64,000 nucleotides of DNA from Pseudoselenomonas ruminis (lineage in GTDB: Bacteria; Bacillota; Negativicutes; Selenomonadales; Selenomonadaceae): the NCBI RefSeq assembly GCF_008271295.1, contig NZ_VTOY01000002.1, positions 248,001-312,000 on the forward strand. The letters run 5' to 3'. Position 1 is the stretch's first letter; the number at the start of each line of letters is the position of its first letter. This document shows, piece by piece, positions 45,222 to 53,379 of this stretch. The position numbers and the translations under genes are program-made. A model generated the notes under the pieces. It saw nothing but the letters and a program-made list of their open reading frames with translations, had not been told where the DNA came from and did no database searches.

Positions 45222-45752
45222 TTATGCCTTGGCCGCGGCATCCCAGCCTACCTGCAAAGCTTTCATATTCTGTTCTACCGTATGCGGCGGGACACGCCCC
45301 GCCACCGATTTCTTAATCGTATCGAACGACACGATGCCCGTCAGATGCACCAACGCCCCCAGCGCTACGATGTTCGCAAAGAGCGGCTTTCCGACCTCTT
45401 CAATGGCCAGCTTTGTAATTGGTATGCGGACTACCTGCGGAAAATCCGGCGTTTCCGGAACCAGGCTGTCATCTAACACCAAGAGCCCTTTCGGATTAAG
45501 GTCATGATAATATTTATCCGCCGCCTTCTGCGTCATCGCCAGCACCAAATCCGGCACCAATACATGCGGATGGAAGATTTTGCCATCATCGATGATTACC
45601 TCAGACTTCGAGGCACCGCCGCGTGCTTCCGGTCCATAGGACTGGGACTGGACGGCTTCTTTTCCTTCCATAACCGCCGCCTCTGCCAAAATGATAGCTG
45701 CCGTAATAACGCCCTGTCCGCCGGAACCGGATAATCTCAGCTGTTTTCTCAT
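45222..45752 (-). CDS. korC: 2-oxoacid:ferredoxin oxidoreductase gamma subunit
   Basis: A 176-residue gamma subunit. LRLSGSGGQGVITAAIILAEAAV and QSYGPEARGGASKSEVII are the family signatures. With KorA, KorB and KorD it oxidises 2-oxoglutarate (or a related 2-oxoacid) to acyl-CoA, reducing ferredoxin, or runs in the reductive direction. Overlaps korB by four bases. Confidence 0.93.
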   Translation of the reverse strand: MRKQLRLSGSGGQGVITAAIILAEAAVMEGKEAVQSQSYGPEARGGASKSEVIIDDGKIFHPHVLVPDLVLAMTQKAADKYYHDLNPKGLLVLDDSLVPETPDFPQVVRIPITKLAIEEVGKPLFANIVALGALVHLTGIVSFDTIKKSVAGRVPPHTVEQNMKALQVGWDAAAKA

Positions 45753-46573
45753 TTTGCTGCACCTCCTGCCCGCTCGATGACCTGGTCATAGGCCGTATCA
45801 TAATCCATCGCTTCTGCCTTGTAGAAGCAGCCGATGGGGAACTTCTCGCCGGTCTTTTTCTCCTCCGGCAGCTTGTCCCAGGCCGCTTTCATTACGGCAT
45901 TATCGCGCATCCACATCATCATATTGGCCGGACTGCCCATTTTATTCTTGCGGCCATACGCCGTCGGGCACTGAACCAGTGCCTCGATGAACGAAAAGCC
46001 CTTATTGTCAAAACCATCGGCAATCATATCGACCAGATGCTTCTCATGGAAAGCCGTCGAACGGGCGACATAAGTTGCCCCGGCTGCCTCCGCCAGGTGG
46101 CAGGCATCAAACGGACGGTCAACCGAACCATACGGAGCCGTGGTAGCCTTTTTCCCCAGCGGCGTCATCGGTGAAGCCTGACCACCAGTCATACCGTAAA
46201 TGTTGTTGTTAAAGAGCACTACCGTGAGGTCAATATTGCGGCGGCAGCCGTGAATGAAGTGATTGCCGCCAATCGCCGTGCAGTCACCATCACCAGTGAT
46301 GACTACGACATTGAGGTCAGGATTGGCCAGCTTGATTCCCGTTGCAAACGGAATAGCACGGCCATGGGCCGTATGCAGCGTATCAAAATCCATATAGCCC
46401 GAAGCACGGGACGAGCAGCCAATACCAGAAACAATAACAGTGTTATCCTGGGACAAGCCCTTCTTCTCAATCGCCTGTACAATCGCCTTCATGGCAATTC
46501 CATTGCCGCAGCCCGGGCACCAGAGGTGCGGGAGACGGTTTTGACGGAAATATTTTTCGTAACTTCTCTCCAT
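45749..46573 (-). CDS. korB: 2-oxoacid:ferredoxin oxidoreductase beta subunit
   Basis: A 274-residue TPP-binding subunit. HLWCPGCGNGIAMKA and GIGCSSR carry cluster and cofactor residues, and VITGDGDCTAIGGNHF with LFNNNIYGMTGGQ is the TPP/Mg site. ATG 46573 is two bases past the korA stop, with GGGGAGG 7 bases upstream. Confidence 0.95.
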   Translation of the reverse strand: MERSYEKYFRQNRLPHLWCPGCGNGIAMKAIVQAIEKKGLSQDNTVIVSGIGCSSRASGYMDFDTLHTAHGRAIPFATGIKLANPDLNVVVITGDGDCTAIGGNHFIHGCRRNIDLTVVLFNNNIYGMTGGQASPMTPLGKKATTAPYGSVDRPFDACHLAEAAGATYVARSTAFHEKHLVDMIADGFDNKGFSFIEALVQCPTAYGRKNKMGSPANMMMWMRDNAVMKAAWDKLPEEKKTGEKFPIGCFYKAEAMDYDTAYDQVIERAGGAAK

Positions 46574-46575
46574 GA

Positions 46576-47718
46576 TTATGCCTCCCCGCAAAGTGCATCG
46601 ATGCCAGCTTCAATCTCAGCCGGCTCAAAAGCCTTCATATTGTATTTGCCGCAAAGCTCTACCTTGCACTGCCCATTGGCTGCCCGGCGAACTTCATGGA
46701 CAACCTGGCCGTAGTTGAGCTCTGCCACCATAATCCCTTTGACTTTAGCTGCCAGCCGCTCAATCGCTTTATCGGCAAACGGCCAGATGGTCATAAGGCG
46801 GAGAAGGCCGACCTTCTGCCCCTTCTTGCGGGCATTCTGTACCGCTTCATAGGCCGTACGGGCCGTACCGCCAAAGGATACAACGGCATACTCCGCATCA
46901 TCCATAAAGTATTCTTCCGTATGGATGATTTCCTCCCCAACACGGGCAATTTTCTCGTGCAGGCGTTGAATCGATTTTTCCGTAACTTCCGGACTGCCCA
47001 CCGGGAAACCCGTATCATCATGGATAAGGCCCGTCACATGGATGCGATAGCCCGTACCAAAATCAGCAACATTCGGCACGAGGTCTTCATCCGGGGCAAA
47101 GGGCTGATAACCCTCCGCCCGGGTCTTCTTCGGCGCACGGCGCGGATAGAGCTCGAGCTCGCTCGCCTCCGGCAGTTCTACCTTTTCACGCAGATGGCCG
47201 ACCACCTCGTCCATCAGCAAAACGACCGGCGTACGGAAGCGTTCCGCATAGTTGACTGCCATGACCGTTGCATCATATGTCTCACGGACACTCCACGGCG
47301 AAAGGGCAATAACCGGATGGTCACCATGCGTTCCCCAGCGGGTCTGCATGACATCGCCCTGCGACGGTGCCGTAGGCTGGCCGGTGGAGGGACCGACGCG
47401 CTGAACATTTACTAGTACGCAGGGAATCTCAGCACAAGCCGCATAGCCAATGAGCTCCTGCTTCAGCGAAAAGCCCGGACCGGAAGTAGCATCCATCGCT
47501 TTCTGTCCGGCAAGCGATGCCCCGAGAATAGCCCCCATGCTGGCTATTTCATCTTCCATCTGGACGAACTTGCCACCAACTTTCGGCAGCAGTTTTGCCA
47601 TAGTCTCCGCCACCTCGGTGGACGGCGTAATCGGATACCCCGCGAAGAAACGGACCCCAGCGGCAATAGCACCTTCCGCGCAAGCCTCATTTCCCTGCAT
47701 CAATCTTGCCTTGCTCAT
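46576..47718 (-). CDS. korA: 2-oxoacid:ferredoxin oxidoreductase alpha subunit
   Basis: A 380-residue alpha subunit. QGNEACAEGAIAAGVRFFAG and YPITPSTEVAE are the pyrimidine-binding domain, DATSGPGFSLKQELIGYA is the conserved TSGPG motif, and RVGPSTGQPT is typical of KorA/VorB. Four-base overlap (ATGA) with korD. Substrate (2-oxoglutarate versus branched-chain) is not certain. Confidence 0.93.
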   Translation of the reverse strand: MSKARLMQGNEACAEGAIAAGVRFFAGYPITPSTEVAETMAKLLPKVGGKFVQMEDEIASMGAILGASLAGQKAMDATSGPGFSLKQELIGYAACAEIPCVLVNVQRVGPSTGQPTAPSQGDVMQTRWGTHGDHPVIALSPWSVRETYDATVMAVNYAERFRTPVVLLMDEVVGHLREKVELPEASELELYPRRAPKKTRAEGYQPFAPDEDLVPNVADFGTGYRIHVTGLIHDDTGFPVGSPEVTEKSIQRLHEKIARVGEEIIHTEEYFMDDAEYAVVSFGGTARTAYEAVQNARKKGQKVGLLRLMTIWPFADKAIERLAAKVKGIMVAELNYGQVVHEVRRAANGQCKVELCGKYNMKAFEPAEIEAGIDALCGEA

Positions 47719-47915
47719 GCTTCTGCCCCCTTATCCACAAAAATCGCATAATCCGGGCAGCGTAATTCACACTGACCACAAGCGATGCATGCATCGCCAT
47801 TTGCTACCTGCACCTTGCCGAGCTCATCGAGCGCCAGCACCTGTTTGGGACAAAACGCAACGCAAATTCCACAGCCTTTGCATCTGCCCATCTTGATGGT
47901 GATTTCTGACTTCAT
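47715..47915 (-). CDS. korD: Ferredoxin-type delta subunit of the 2-oxoacid oxidoreductase
   Basis: A 66-residue two-cluster ferredoxin: CKGCGICVAFCP and CIACGQCELRCP each bind a [4Fe-4S] cluster. ATG 47915 has GGAGG 7 bases upstream; the longer frame start at 47939 lies inside the ribosome site. First gene of korDABC. Confidence 0.95.
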   Translation of the reverse strand: MKSEITIKMGRCKGCGICVAFCPKQVLALDELGKVQVANGDACIACGQCELRCPDYAIFVDKGAEA

Positions 47916-47974
47916 CGGGGTCCCTCCTAGTAACAACACACCATTAGGTCAATCAATACACTAATATGCCATAA

Positions 47975-47993
47975 ATATATAGAAACTATATAT
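47975..47993. promoter_or_regulatory. AT-rich inverted repeat upstream of korDABC
   Basis: ATATATAG (47975-47982) and CTATATAT (47986-47993) flank 3 bases. On the minus strand TTGCAA lies just upstream (47996-48001) and the repeat fills the promoter spacer or -10, so it may be both promoter and operator. The remaining kor-EamA gap holds only the EamA terminator. Confidence 0.4.
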
Positions 47994-48135
47994 ATTTGCA
48001 ATATACTTTTACATCATAGCAGATAGTCGTATAAAAATCCAGCTTTTATGTAAATTAAATATATGTATAAAAAAAACAGCATTCTTTTTTATATTGATTT
48101 CCACCAGCCCAAAAACAGCTATCATCCTGCCATAT

Positions 48136-48175
48136 AAAAAAGGAGTTCGCCACAAGCGGACGAACTCCTTTTTGT
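48136..48175 (-). terminator. Intrinsic terminator after the EamA transporter
   Basis: Stem AAAAGGAGTTCG (48138-48149) / CGAACTCCTTTT (48161-48172), 11-base loop, T-run on both strands. Located 20 bases past the stop at 48194. Confidence 0.85.
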
Positions 48176-48193
48176 TTTTTATAGAAAGACAAA

Positions 48194-49060
48194 TCATGCT
48201 TCCACAGTCTGTTTTTTTCCTACCCGGCCCGACAAAATGACACCGGTAAGCACCAGCACCGCACCGATGAAACTGCTCAGGCTGAACGGCTCGTGAAGAT
48301 AAATAACACCAATCATAGCCGCAAAAACCGGCTCGAGGCAAAAGAGAATCCCCACCCGCTCGGCCGAAGTGTACTTCTGAGCCACCATCTGAGCGATAAA
48401 GCCAAAAGCCGAACAAACGAGACCAAGATACAGCATCCCAAACCAACCGGAACCACCAGCCGGCATAGCCGGCGGCTCCAGCAGCAGCGAGAGCAAAAGG
48501 CCCCAGAATCCTGCCACCCCGAACTGGATGACGCCAAGCGGCAGCGGGTCAAGCCGCGTAAGCAGACGGCTCATATAGCAAACCTGCCCGGCATTGATCA
48601 ATGCCCCCACCAGGCACAACACATCGCCAGGATTGACATGCAGCCCATCGTGCAGCGTCAAAAAGCCAATTCCGGCAACGGAAATTGCCGATGTTCCTAC
48701 CACTCCGCGCTGAAGCGGACGATGGTAAACAAATTTTTCCACAAAGGGGATGAACACGACCATCAAACTCGTAATAAAGCCCGCATTCGACGTAGTTGTC
48801 GACTCCAGCCCGATAACCATGGCACTAAAGGACACCACGACCACCGAACCGATGATAAAGCCGGCTTTCAGCAAATCCCAGCCAACAGACCGCCAGGCCT
48901 TCCCCAGGAAAACAGCGGAGGCGGCAAATGCAATGAGGAAACGATATGCGACCAGGGTAAACGGGCCAATAGAAGCCAGCCCTTCCTTCATAAATAAATA
49001 AGAGGATCCCCAGCAAAAAGTTACCAATAACATGAGCATCTCTGCACGTTTCGTATTCAT
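48194..49060 (-). CDS. EamA/DMT family transporter
   Basis: A 288-residue protein with ten predicted helices in two EamA repeats (MLLVTFCWGSSYLFMKEGLA in repeat 1; LGLVCSAFGFIAQMVAQKYTS in repeat 2, followed by RVGILFCLEPVFAAMIGV). Family members export amino acids or metabolites. Substrate unknown. Confidence 0.9.
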   Translation of the reverse strand: MNTKRAEMLMLLVTFCWGSSYLFMKEGLASIGPFTLVAYRFLIAFAASAVFLGKAWRSVGWDLLKAGFIIGSVVVVSFSAMVIGLESTTTSNAGFITSLMVVFIPFVEKFVYHRPLQRGVVGTSAISVAGIGFLTLHDGLHVNPGDVLCLVGALINAGQVCYMSRLLTRLDPLPLGVIQFGVAGFWGLLLSLLLEPPAMPAGGSGWFGMLYLGLVCSAFGFIAQMVAQKYTSAERVGILFCLEPVFAAMIGVIYLHEPFSLSSFIGAVLVLTGVILSGRVGKKQTVEA

Positions 49061-49178
49061 TCAGAAATCTCCATCTTTCTTACCAAATCTAATCTTGCCA
49101 GCCAGCCTTTCCCCAACGGAAAAACAGCGCCGACAAGACTAGATTTTAACAGAAAGGCCTGCCGTTGGCTACACTTTC

Positions 49179-49190
49179 CCAAAATTTTGG
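49179..49190. promoter_or_regulatory. 12-bp perfect palindrome in EamA/ADH divergent region
   Basis: CCAAAATTTTGG lies between the divergent EamA gene and alcohol dehydrogenase gene (gap 49061-49297). A perfect 12-mer palindrome in a divergent promoter region could be an operator. It does not match the Rex consensus. Confidence 0.35.
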
Positions 49191-49258
49191 TGAACACTAT
49201 TACAAATACCTTTTCCAAATTTATCTTGGATAAAATAAAAACAATGACTATATCATGT

Positions 49259-49264
49259 TATAAT
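49259..49264 (+). promoter_or_regulatory. -10 element of the alcohol dehydrogenase gene
   Basis: TATAAT 34 bases before ATG 49298; no clear -35 at 16-18 bases. GGGAGG 7 bases before the ATG is the ribosome site. Confidence 0.5.
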
Positions 49265-49297
49265 TAAGATCGAAAGTAAACAAAGGGAGGTTCTCTC

Positions 49298-50482
49298 ATG
49301 CAGAATTTCAATTTCAAGTGCCCAACAGAAATCGTCTTTGGCCGCGGTGCCGAAGAACAAGTTGCTGATAAGCTGCGCGCTTATGGCGCCAGCCGGATTT
49401 TCGTCATCTATGGCGGCGGCAGTGTAGTAAAAACCGGTCTGCTCTCCAAAGTAGAGCGCATCTTGCTCGCATCCGGACTGGCTTTCCAGGTCATGGGAGG
49501 CGTCCAGCCAAATCCGCGCCTCTCACTGGTACGTCAGGGCGTGCGCATGGCCACGGCCTTCCATGCCGATTTCATTCTGGCTATTGGCGGCGGCAGTGTC
49601 ATCGATTCCGCCAAGGCAATTGCCCACGGCACCGCCAACCCCGGCATCGATGTCTGGGATTTCTGGAGCGGCCGCGCCAAACTGACAAAATCCATGCCCG
49701 TGGCCAGCATCCTGACGCTGGCCGCTGCCGGCAGCGAGACCAGTGATTCTGCGGTCATCACTAACGAGGAAACCGGCAAAAAGGCAGGCCTCAACACGCC
49801 ATTCAACCGCCCCGCCATCGCCTTTATGAATCCGGAACTCACCTTTACGGTTCCGAAGAAACAGCTCGTCTGCGGCAGCTGCGACATCCTTATGCACACG
49901 CTCGAGCGCTATTTCACCAGCGTCAAAGAAACCAATGCCTTCACCGACATGGTTGCCGAAGCCCTTATGAAGAATATCATCGCGCAGACCAAAATCGCTG
50001 TCGATGACCAGACCAACTACGACGCCATGAGTGAAATCATGTGGTGCGGCAGTGTTTCCCACTGCAACTTCACCGAGCTTGGCCGCTGCAAAGATTTCAC
50101 CTGTCACAAACTCGGCCACGAACTCAGTGGCAAGTTCGACGTCACTCACGGTGCTTCGCTTACCACCATCTGGCCAGCCTGGGCAAAGTATGTATGGCAG
50201 GATGACCCGGAGCGCTTTGCCACCTTCGCCGAACGCATCTGGAATATCACCACCGGCACTACCGCCGAGAAGGCTAAAGCCGGCATTGAAAAAACGGTCG
50301 AATACTTCCGCTCGCTGGACATGCCGACCAACTTCACCGAACTCGGCATCGGCATCCAAGACAAGCGAAGCCTCGAATACTTGGCGGACATGGCTACTGC
50401 TGAAGACACCAAAAAACTCGGCAACTTCCATCCTCTGGACAAAGCTGCCGCCATCGAAATCTATCAGTTAGCCAATCACTAA
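49298..50482 (+). CDS. Iron-containing alcohol dehydrogenase (BdhA/YqdH-like)
   Basis: A 394-residue group III alcohol dehydrogenase. ILAIGGGSVIDSAKAIAHGT is the nucleotide-binding loop, ASILTLAAAGSETSDSAVI the conserved central block, and CDILMHTLERYF with KLGHELSGKFDVTHG supply iron-binding Asp and His residues. Relatives are NADPH-dependent butanol or aldehyde reductases used to dispose of reducing power in fermentation. Confidence 0.95.
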   Translation: MQNFNFKCPTEIVFGRGAEEQVADKLRAYGASRIFVIYGGGSVVKTGLLSKVERILLASGLAFQVMGGVQPNPRLSLVRQGVRMATAFHADFILAIGGGSVIDSAKAIAHGTANPGIDVWDFWSGRAKLTKSMPVASILTLAAAGSETSDSAVITNEETGKKAGLNTPFNRPAIAFMNPELTFTVPKKQLVCGSCDILMHTLERYFTSVKETNAFTDMVAEALMKNIIAQTKIAVDDQTNYDAMSEIMWCGSVSHCNFTELGRCKDFTCHKLGHELSGKFDVTHGASLTTIWPAWAKYVWQDDPERFATFAERIWNITTGTTAEKAKAGIEKTVEYFRSLDMPTNFTELGIGIQDKRSLEYLADMATAEDTKKLGNFHPLDKAAAIEIYQLANH

Positions 50483-50559
50483 ATATGCCTTGTAAAAGGG
50501 ACTGTGAAATTACAGTTTGCAGGGGAGTATTACCCAGTTCGTGTTCGAGTTAAGTCGCC

Positions 50560-50758
50560 GGCGGCGGTGGCCCCAGTACCAACGCTCCACCGGTGACAAC
50601 CCGCTACAAGAAATTTTTGCCTTTTAATTAAGAGTTGGAAAACAGTTAAACGCGCTTCGCTTGGACGAAACTGCTTTTCCAACGAGAACGCAGGCAAAAA
50701 TTTCTTGCTTCACGCGGAACGTCAAGGCTACGCTTATGGTACTGGGGCCCCCGCCGCC
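50560..50758. repeat. Long hairpin A of the nested element
   Basis: Base stem 50560-50581 with 50737-50758: 21 of 22 pairs, GC-rich. Then a perfect 15-bp stem 50607-50621 with 50693-50707 (core AAATTTTTGCC), then GTTGGAAAA-CAGTT (50634-50647) with 50669-50683, one bulged base. The terminal loop 50648-50663 is the sequence complementary to loop B. Confidence 0.85.
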
Positions 50759-50827
50759 TCGGTTAGAGCCGGCACGAATTGCTGCTCCCTCGGAGGGTGA
50801 AGCTCGGGGAAATTCGCCACAGACTCA

Positions 50828-51028
50828 GCCGCCGCTAGGGGCAGTGCCATAAACGAAGCGTTTGATGTTTTCCGTGAAGAACGAAATTTTTATCCTCACC
50901 GTTCGTCGAAAAATTGCTACCGTTCAAGCGAAGCGCGTTTTGCAACTTTTTCGATGCTTAATTAAAGATAAAAATTTCGTTTAGGAAAACATCTCCCGCG
51001 TAGTGTTGGCACTGTTCCTAGCGGCGGC
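50828..51028. repeat. Long hairpin B of the nested element
   Basis: Base stem 50828-50849 with 51007-51028: 20 Watson-Crick pairs plus two G-T positions, which pair as G-U in RNA. Then perfect stems 50864-50873 with 50984-50993 (GATGTTTTCC) and 50881-50894 with 50967-50980, then 50906-50917 with 50942-50954 with one extra base. The loop contains 50925-50940. Confidence 0.85.
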
Positions 51029-51096
51029 GAAGTGCTGTTTCGAATGAGATTCTTGTAACCTGCAAACTGTAATTTCACAGCTTCTTTTTTCGCTCC

Positions 51097-52080
51097 CTAT
51101 TCGGCCACACAGCTGGTATTGCGCCCCTGTGCCTTAGCGGCATAAAGCACCTTATCGGCTCTGCCGTAAACATCAGAAAAACCTTCCTGATTGCGGACCA
51201 TCACACCGCCGATACTGATGGTGACGCCCATCCCCAAATCTGCTTCTTCAAAATTTTTGACCGCCACAGAATTGAGCCGTTCACAGAAATCACACAAAAA
51301 ATCATAGCCGGCAATTTTCGGCAGATAAATGCAAAATTCATCACCGCCCAAACGTCCTATGACATCAGTTTCACGTATCGATGCGCGAAGGCTTTCCGTG
51401 AGTTTTTGCAACACGCGGTCGCCTGCCATATGCCCCATCGTATCATTGATTTCCTTGAAGTGGTCCACATCCAGCATGACAAAACCGCTGACCGCACGTT
51501 CCGGACGCTCTTTGAGCATGCGTTCGATAAGGAAGCGCACCGTTCCAGAGTTGTAAACCGCCGTCAAACCATCAAGCTCCGCCCGGGCGCGCAGGGCTTC
51601 TTCCTCGCGTACTTCACGGGTGACGTCCATCAGGATTCCCACGGTTGAACACAAGTTTCCGTGCTTGTCATTAAACGAATTGCAGCGGACCCGGAATATT
51701 CCCTTGGTTCCATCCTGCCGGACTATCTCCAGATTATTCTCTTCCTTTGCTGCCTCCAGGATGCGCGGAATATTGTCTAGTCCCTTCCGGAGCTGGGGAT
51801 TCCGCGTATTCCCCATCACCTTCGAAAACTGGAAGATATGCCTGGGAACGCCCAGCATTACCGAAAAATGCTCCGACAACAACAGTTCGTCATTAACCGC
51901 ATCATATTCAAACATATACATATCCGATGCGCCCAACACCCACCAATAGCGTTCCTGCCGGGAACGAAGTTGAAGCCTCGCATAAAAAAGCTCCCCGAGC
52001 AGTAACAGGATGGCCACGCCCATCACTATGATTATCCCCCATAGTGCTTCATTGCTGAAACTGCCTACGATATCTCCCAT
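51097..52080 (-). CDS. Membrane-anchored PAS-GGDEF diguanylate cyclase
   Basis: A 327-residue protein: one N-terminal helix (ALWGIIIVMGVAILLLLGELF), a PAS-like domain (residues about 45-155, MYMFEYDAVNDELLLSEHFS), then a GGDEF domain with FVMLDVDHFKEINDTMGH and RLGGDEFCIYL, so the active site is intact. It should make cyclic di-GMP. No EAL domain. No RxxD inhibitory site is obvious directly before GGDEF. Confidence 0.93.
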   Translation of the reverse strand: MGDIVGSFSNEALWGIIIVMGVAILLLLGELFYARLQLRSRQERYWWVLGASDMYMFEYDAVNDELLLSEHFSVMLGVPRHIFQFSKVMGNTRNPQLRKGLDNIPRILEAAKEENNLEIVRQDGTKGIFRVRCNSFNDKHGNLCSTVGILMDVTREVREEEALRARAELDGLTAVYNSGTVRFLIERMLKERPERAVSGFVMLDVDHFKEINDTMGHMAGDRVLQKLTESLRASIRETDVIGRLGGDEFCIYLPKIAGYDFLCDFCERLNSVAVKNFEEADLGMGVTISIGGVMVRNQEGFSDVYGRADKVLYAAKAQGRNTSCVAE

Positions 52081-52237
52081 AGGATCTCCTCATTATTTTC
52101 ATCGCATTTCTTATCAATCTAAACTGCTTCTAATTTTACTACAAGAGTCCTTCAATCGCAAGGACTATTTTCCTATTTGAAAGTTTTATTCCCGTGGATT
52201 TCCCGCCCGCTATCTTTTCCCGTTTCTCCAGCTGTGT

Positions 52238-52254
52238 TATAATCTATCTAGATA
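52238..52254 (+). promoter_or_regulatory. Promoter -10 and palindrome before the DeoR-family gene
   Basis: TATAAT (52238-52243) is followed at once by TATCTAGATA (52245-52254), a 10-base perfect palindrome overlapping the expected transcription start; a likely autoregulatory operator. Confidence 0.5.
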
Positions 52255-52290
52255 ACGGAACCATTTATGGAAAAGGTAGGATTTTATACT

Positions 52291-53034
52291 ATGCACATGA
52301 GACACTCTCAACTTTTGAACATCGTCAACCAAAAGAAACGGGTTGCCGTCACCGAACTAGCCAAAGCACTTGACGTATCTGAAGTAACTGTCCGCAAAGA
52401 TTTGAATCTCTTGGAACACAAAGGACTGCTGCGCCGCGAACATGGCTATGCTGCCATGACTGCCAGTGATGACATCGCCAACCACCTTTCCTTCAATTAT
52501 GAGCGCAAACGCCTCATCGCACATCGGGCAGCGGAAAGCATCCACAACGGCGAAACCGTCATGATTGAGTCAGGCGGCTGCTGTGCCCTGCTGGCGGAAG
52601 AACTGGCGGCAAACCGTCGTGACATCACGATTATCACCAATTCAGCGTTCATTGCCGATTTCATCCGCAAACAGCCGAATGCACATGTCATCCTGCTCGG
52701 CGGCGAATACCAGAATGAGTCCCAGGTTATGGTCGGCCCGATGGTTCGCAATTGCGTCAAGAACTTCTACGTCAACAAGTTCTTTGTGGGCACCGATGGT
52801 CTCAACGAACAGGGCTTCATGTCCAATGACCTCATGCGCGCCGAAGCAGCCCGCGCTATGGCCGAAAGCGCCAGCCAAGTCATCGTTCTCACCGAGTCCA
52901 CCAAGTTTAAAGCCAGCGGCGTTGTCTCCCTGCTTCCACTGGAGAAGATAAGCGCCGTCTACACCGACGACCAGGCCGACAGCGAGTCGCTGACGATGCT
53001 CAACAACAACGGCATTCATGTCTATCCCTATTGA
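52291..53034 (+). CDS. DeoR/GlpR family transcriptional regulator
   Basis: A 247-residue regulator. The N-terminal winged helix reads VAVTELAKALDVSEVTVRKDLNLLE and LLRREHGYA; the C-terminal sugar-phosphate sensor domain has MIESGGCCALLAEEL and FVGTDGLNEQGFM (the DeoR D-x6-G site). Target genes are unknown. ATG 52291 is favoured because GGA lies 9 bases ahead and homologues begin near MRHSQLL; ATG 52267 is possible. Confidence 0.9.
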   Translation: MHMRHSQLLNIVNQKKRVAVTELAKALDVSEVTVRKDLNLLEHKGLLRREHGYAAMTASDDIANHLSFNYERKRLIAHRAAESIHNGETVMIESGGCCALLAEELAANRRDITIITNSAFIADFIRKQPNAHVILLGGEYQNESQVMVGPMVRNCVKNFYVNKFFVGTDGLNEQGFMSNDLMRAEAARAMAESASQVIVLTESTKFKASGVVSLLPLEKISAVYTDDQADSESLTMLNNNGIHVYPY

Positions 53035-53077
53035 TTTTTCCTGCGGAAAAATTTATCGTCACCACGGTAAAAAGTCC

Positions 53078-53105
53078 TTGCGAAATTACAGAAACCTGTT
53101 ATAAT
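53078..53105 (+). promoter_or_regulatory. Sigma-70 promoter of the 50-residue gene
   Basis: TTGCGA (53078-53083), 16-base spacer, TATAAT (53100-53105), 61 bases before ATG 53167. Confidence 0.75.
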
Positions 53106-53166
53106 TGTTTCTTGTGAGTTGGTACTAATATGAACTTACAAATAAACAAACAGGAGGGAAACGATA

Positions 53167-53319
53167 ATGCGCGACTTGGCAAAAGTCCTCGGTCAGGAAA
53201 TTGATAGTCTTGAGTTCCGTGCCGCTTGGGAAGAGAGTTCCATGGAATACGATTTTATGGACCGTATTGTAACGGTATGCGCCCAGGTAGCTCGCAACGC
53301 GGAAAAGAACAACGGTTGA
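53167..53319 (+). CDS. 50-residue protein with own promoter and terminator
   Basis: ATG 53167 has AGGAGGG 8 bases upstream and encodes MRDLAKVLGQEIDSLEFRAA, then WEESSMEYDFMDRIVTVCAQ and a short tail AEKNNG. It is predicted as two amphipathic helices with one Cys. A clear promoter lies upstream and a strong terminator 20 bases downstream, so it is a monocistronic, probably well-expressed small protein. No family recognised. Confidence 0.8.
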   Translation: MRDLAKVLGQEIDSLEFRAAWEESSMEYDFMDRIVTVCAQVARNAEKNNG

Positions 53320-53339
53320 TTCGTTGCTGAAATAAATAA

Positions 53340-53379
53340 GGCATCACTTCGAACCTTATCGAAGTGATGCCTTTTTTTT
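53340..53379 (+). terminator. Strong intrinsic terminator inside the DUF4127 gene end
   Basis: Stem GGCATCACTTCG / CGAAGTGATGCC (12 bp, 53340-53351 with 53360-53371) with an 8-base loop and eight T residues. The right arm also codes the last residues of the convergent DUF4127 gene, whose stop is in the loop (53356-53358). Confidence 0.92.

Larger units (their letters stand above)
50502..51080. repeat. 579-bp nested inverted-repeat element
   Basis: The ends are a perfect 22-bp inverted pair: 50502-50523 and 51059-51080 (core CTGTGAAATTACAG). Inside lie two long hairpins (50560-50758 and 50828-51028), and the two halves are themselves diverged inverted copies: the loop at 50648-50663 is perfectly complementary to 50925-50940. 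A short CCCT-CGG-AGGG hairpin (50787-50797) joins them. No credible ORF exists. It fills the whole space between two convergent genes (50483-51096). It could be a large structured RNA, a MITE-like element, or both. No target-site duplication is evident. Confidence 0.85.

Noticed and set aside
48009-48446. 145-codon minus-strand frame
   Set aside because: Out of frame with the EamA transporter and runs through its terminator.
50661-50852. 63-codon frame inside the nested element
   Set aside because: It crosses hairpin arms and is explained by the inverted-repeat structure; the Pro-rich product is an artefact of GC-rich stems.
50502-51080. Insertion sequence
   Set aside because: Inverted ends are present, but there is no transposase frame and no visible target-site duplication.
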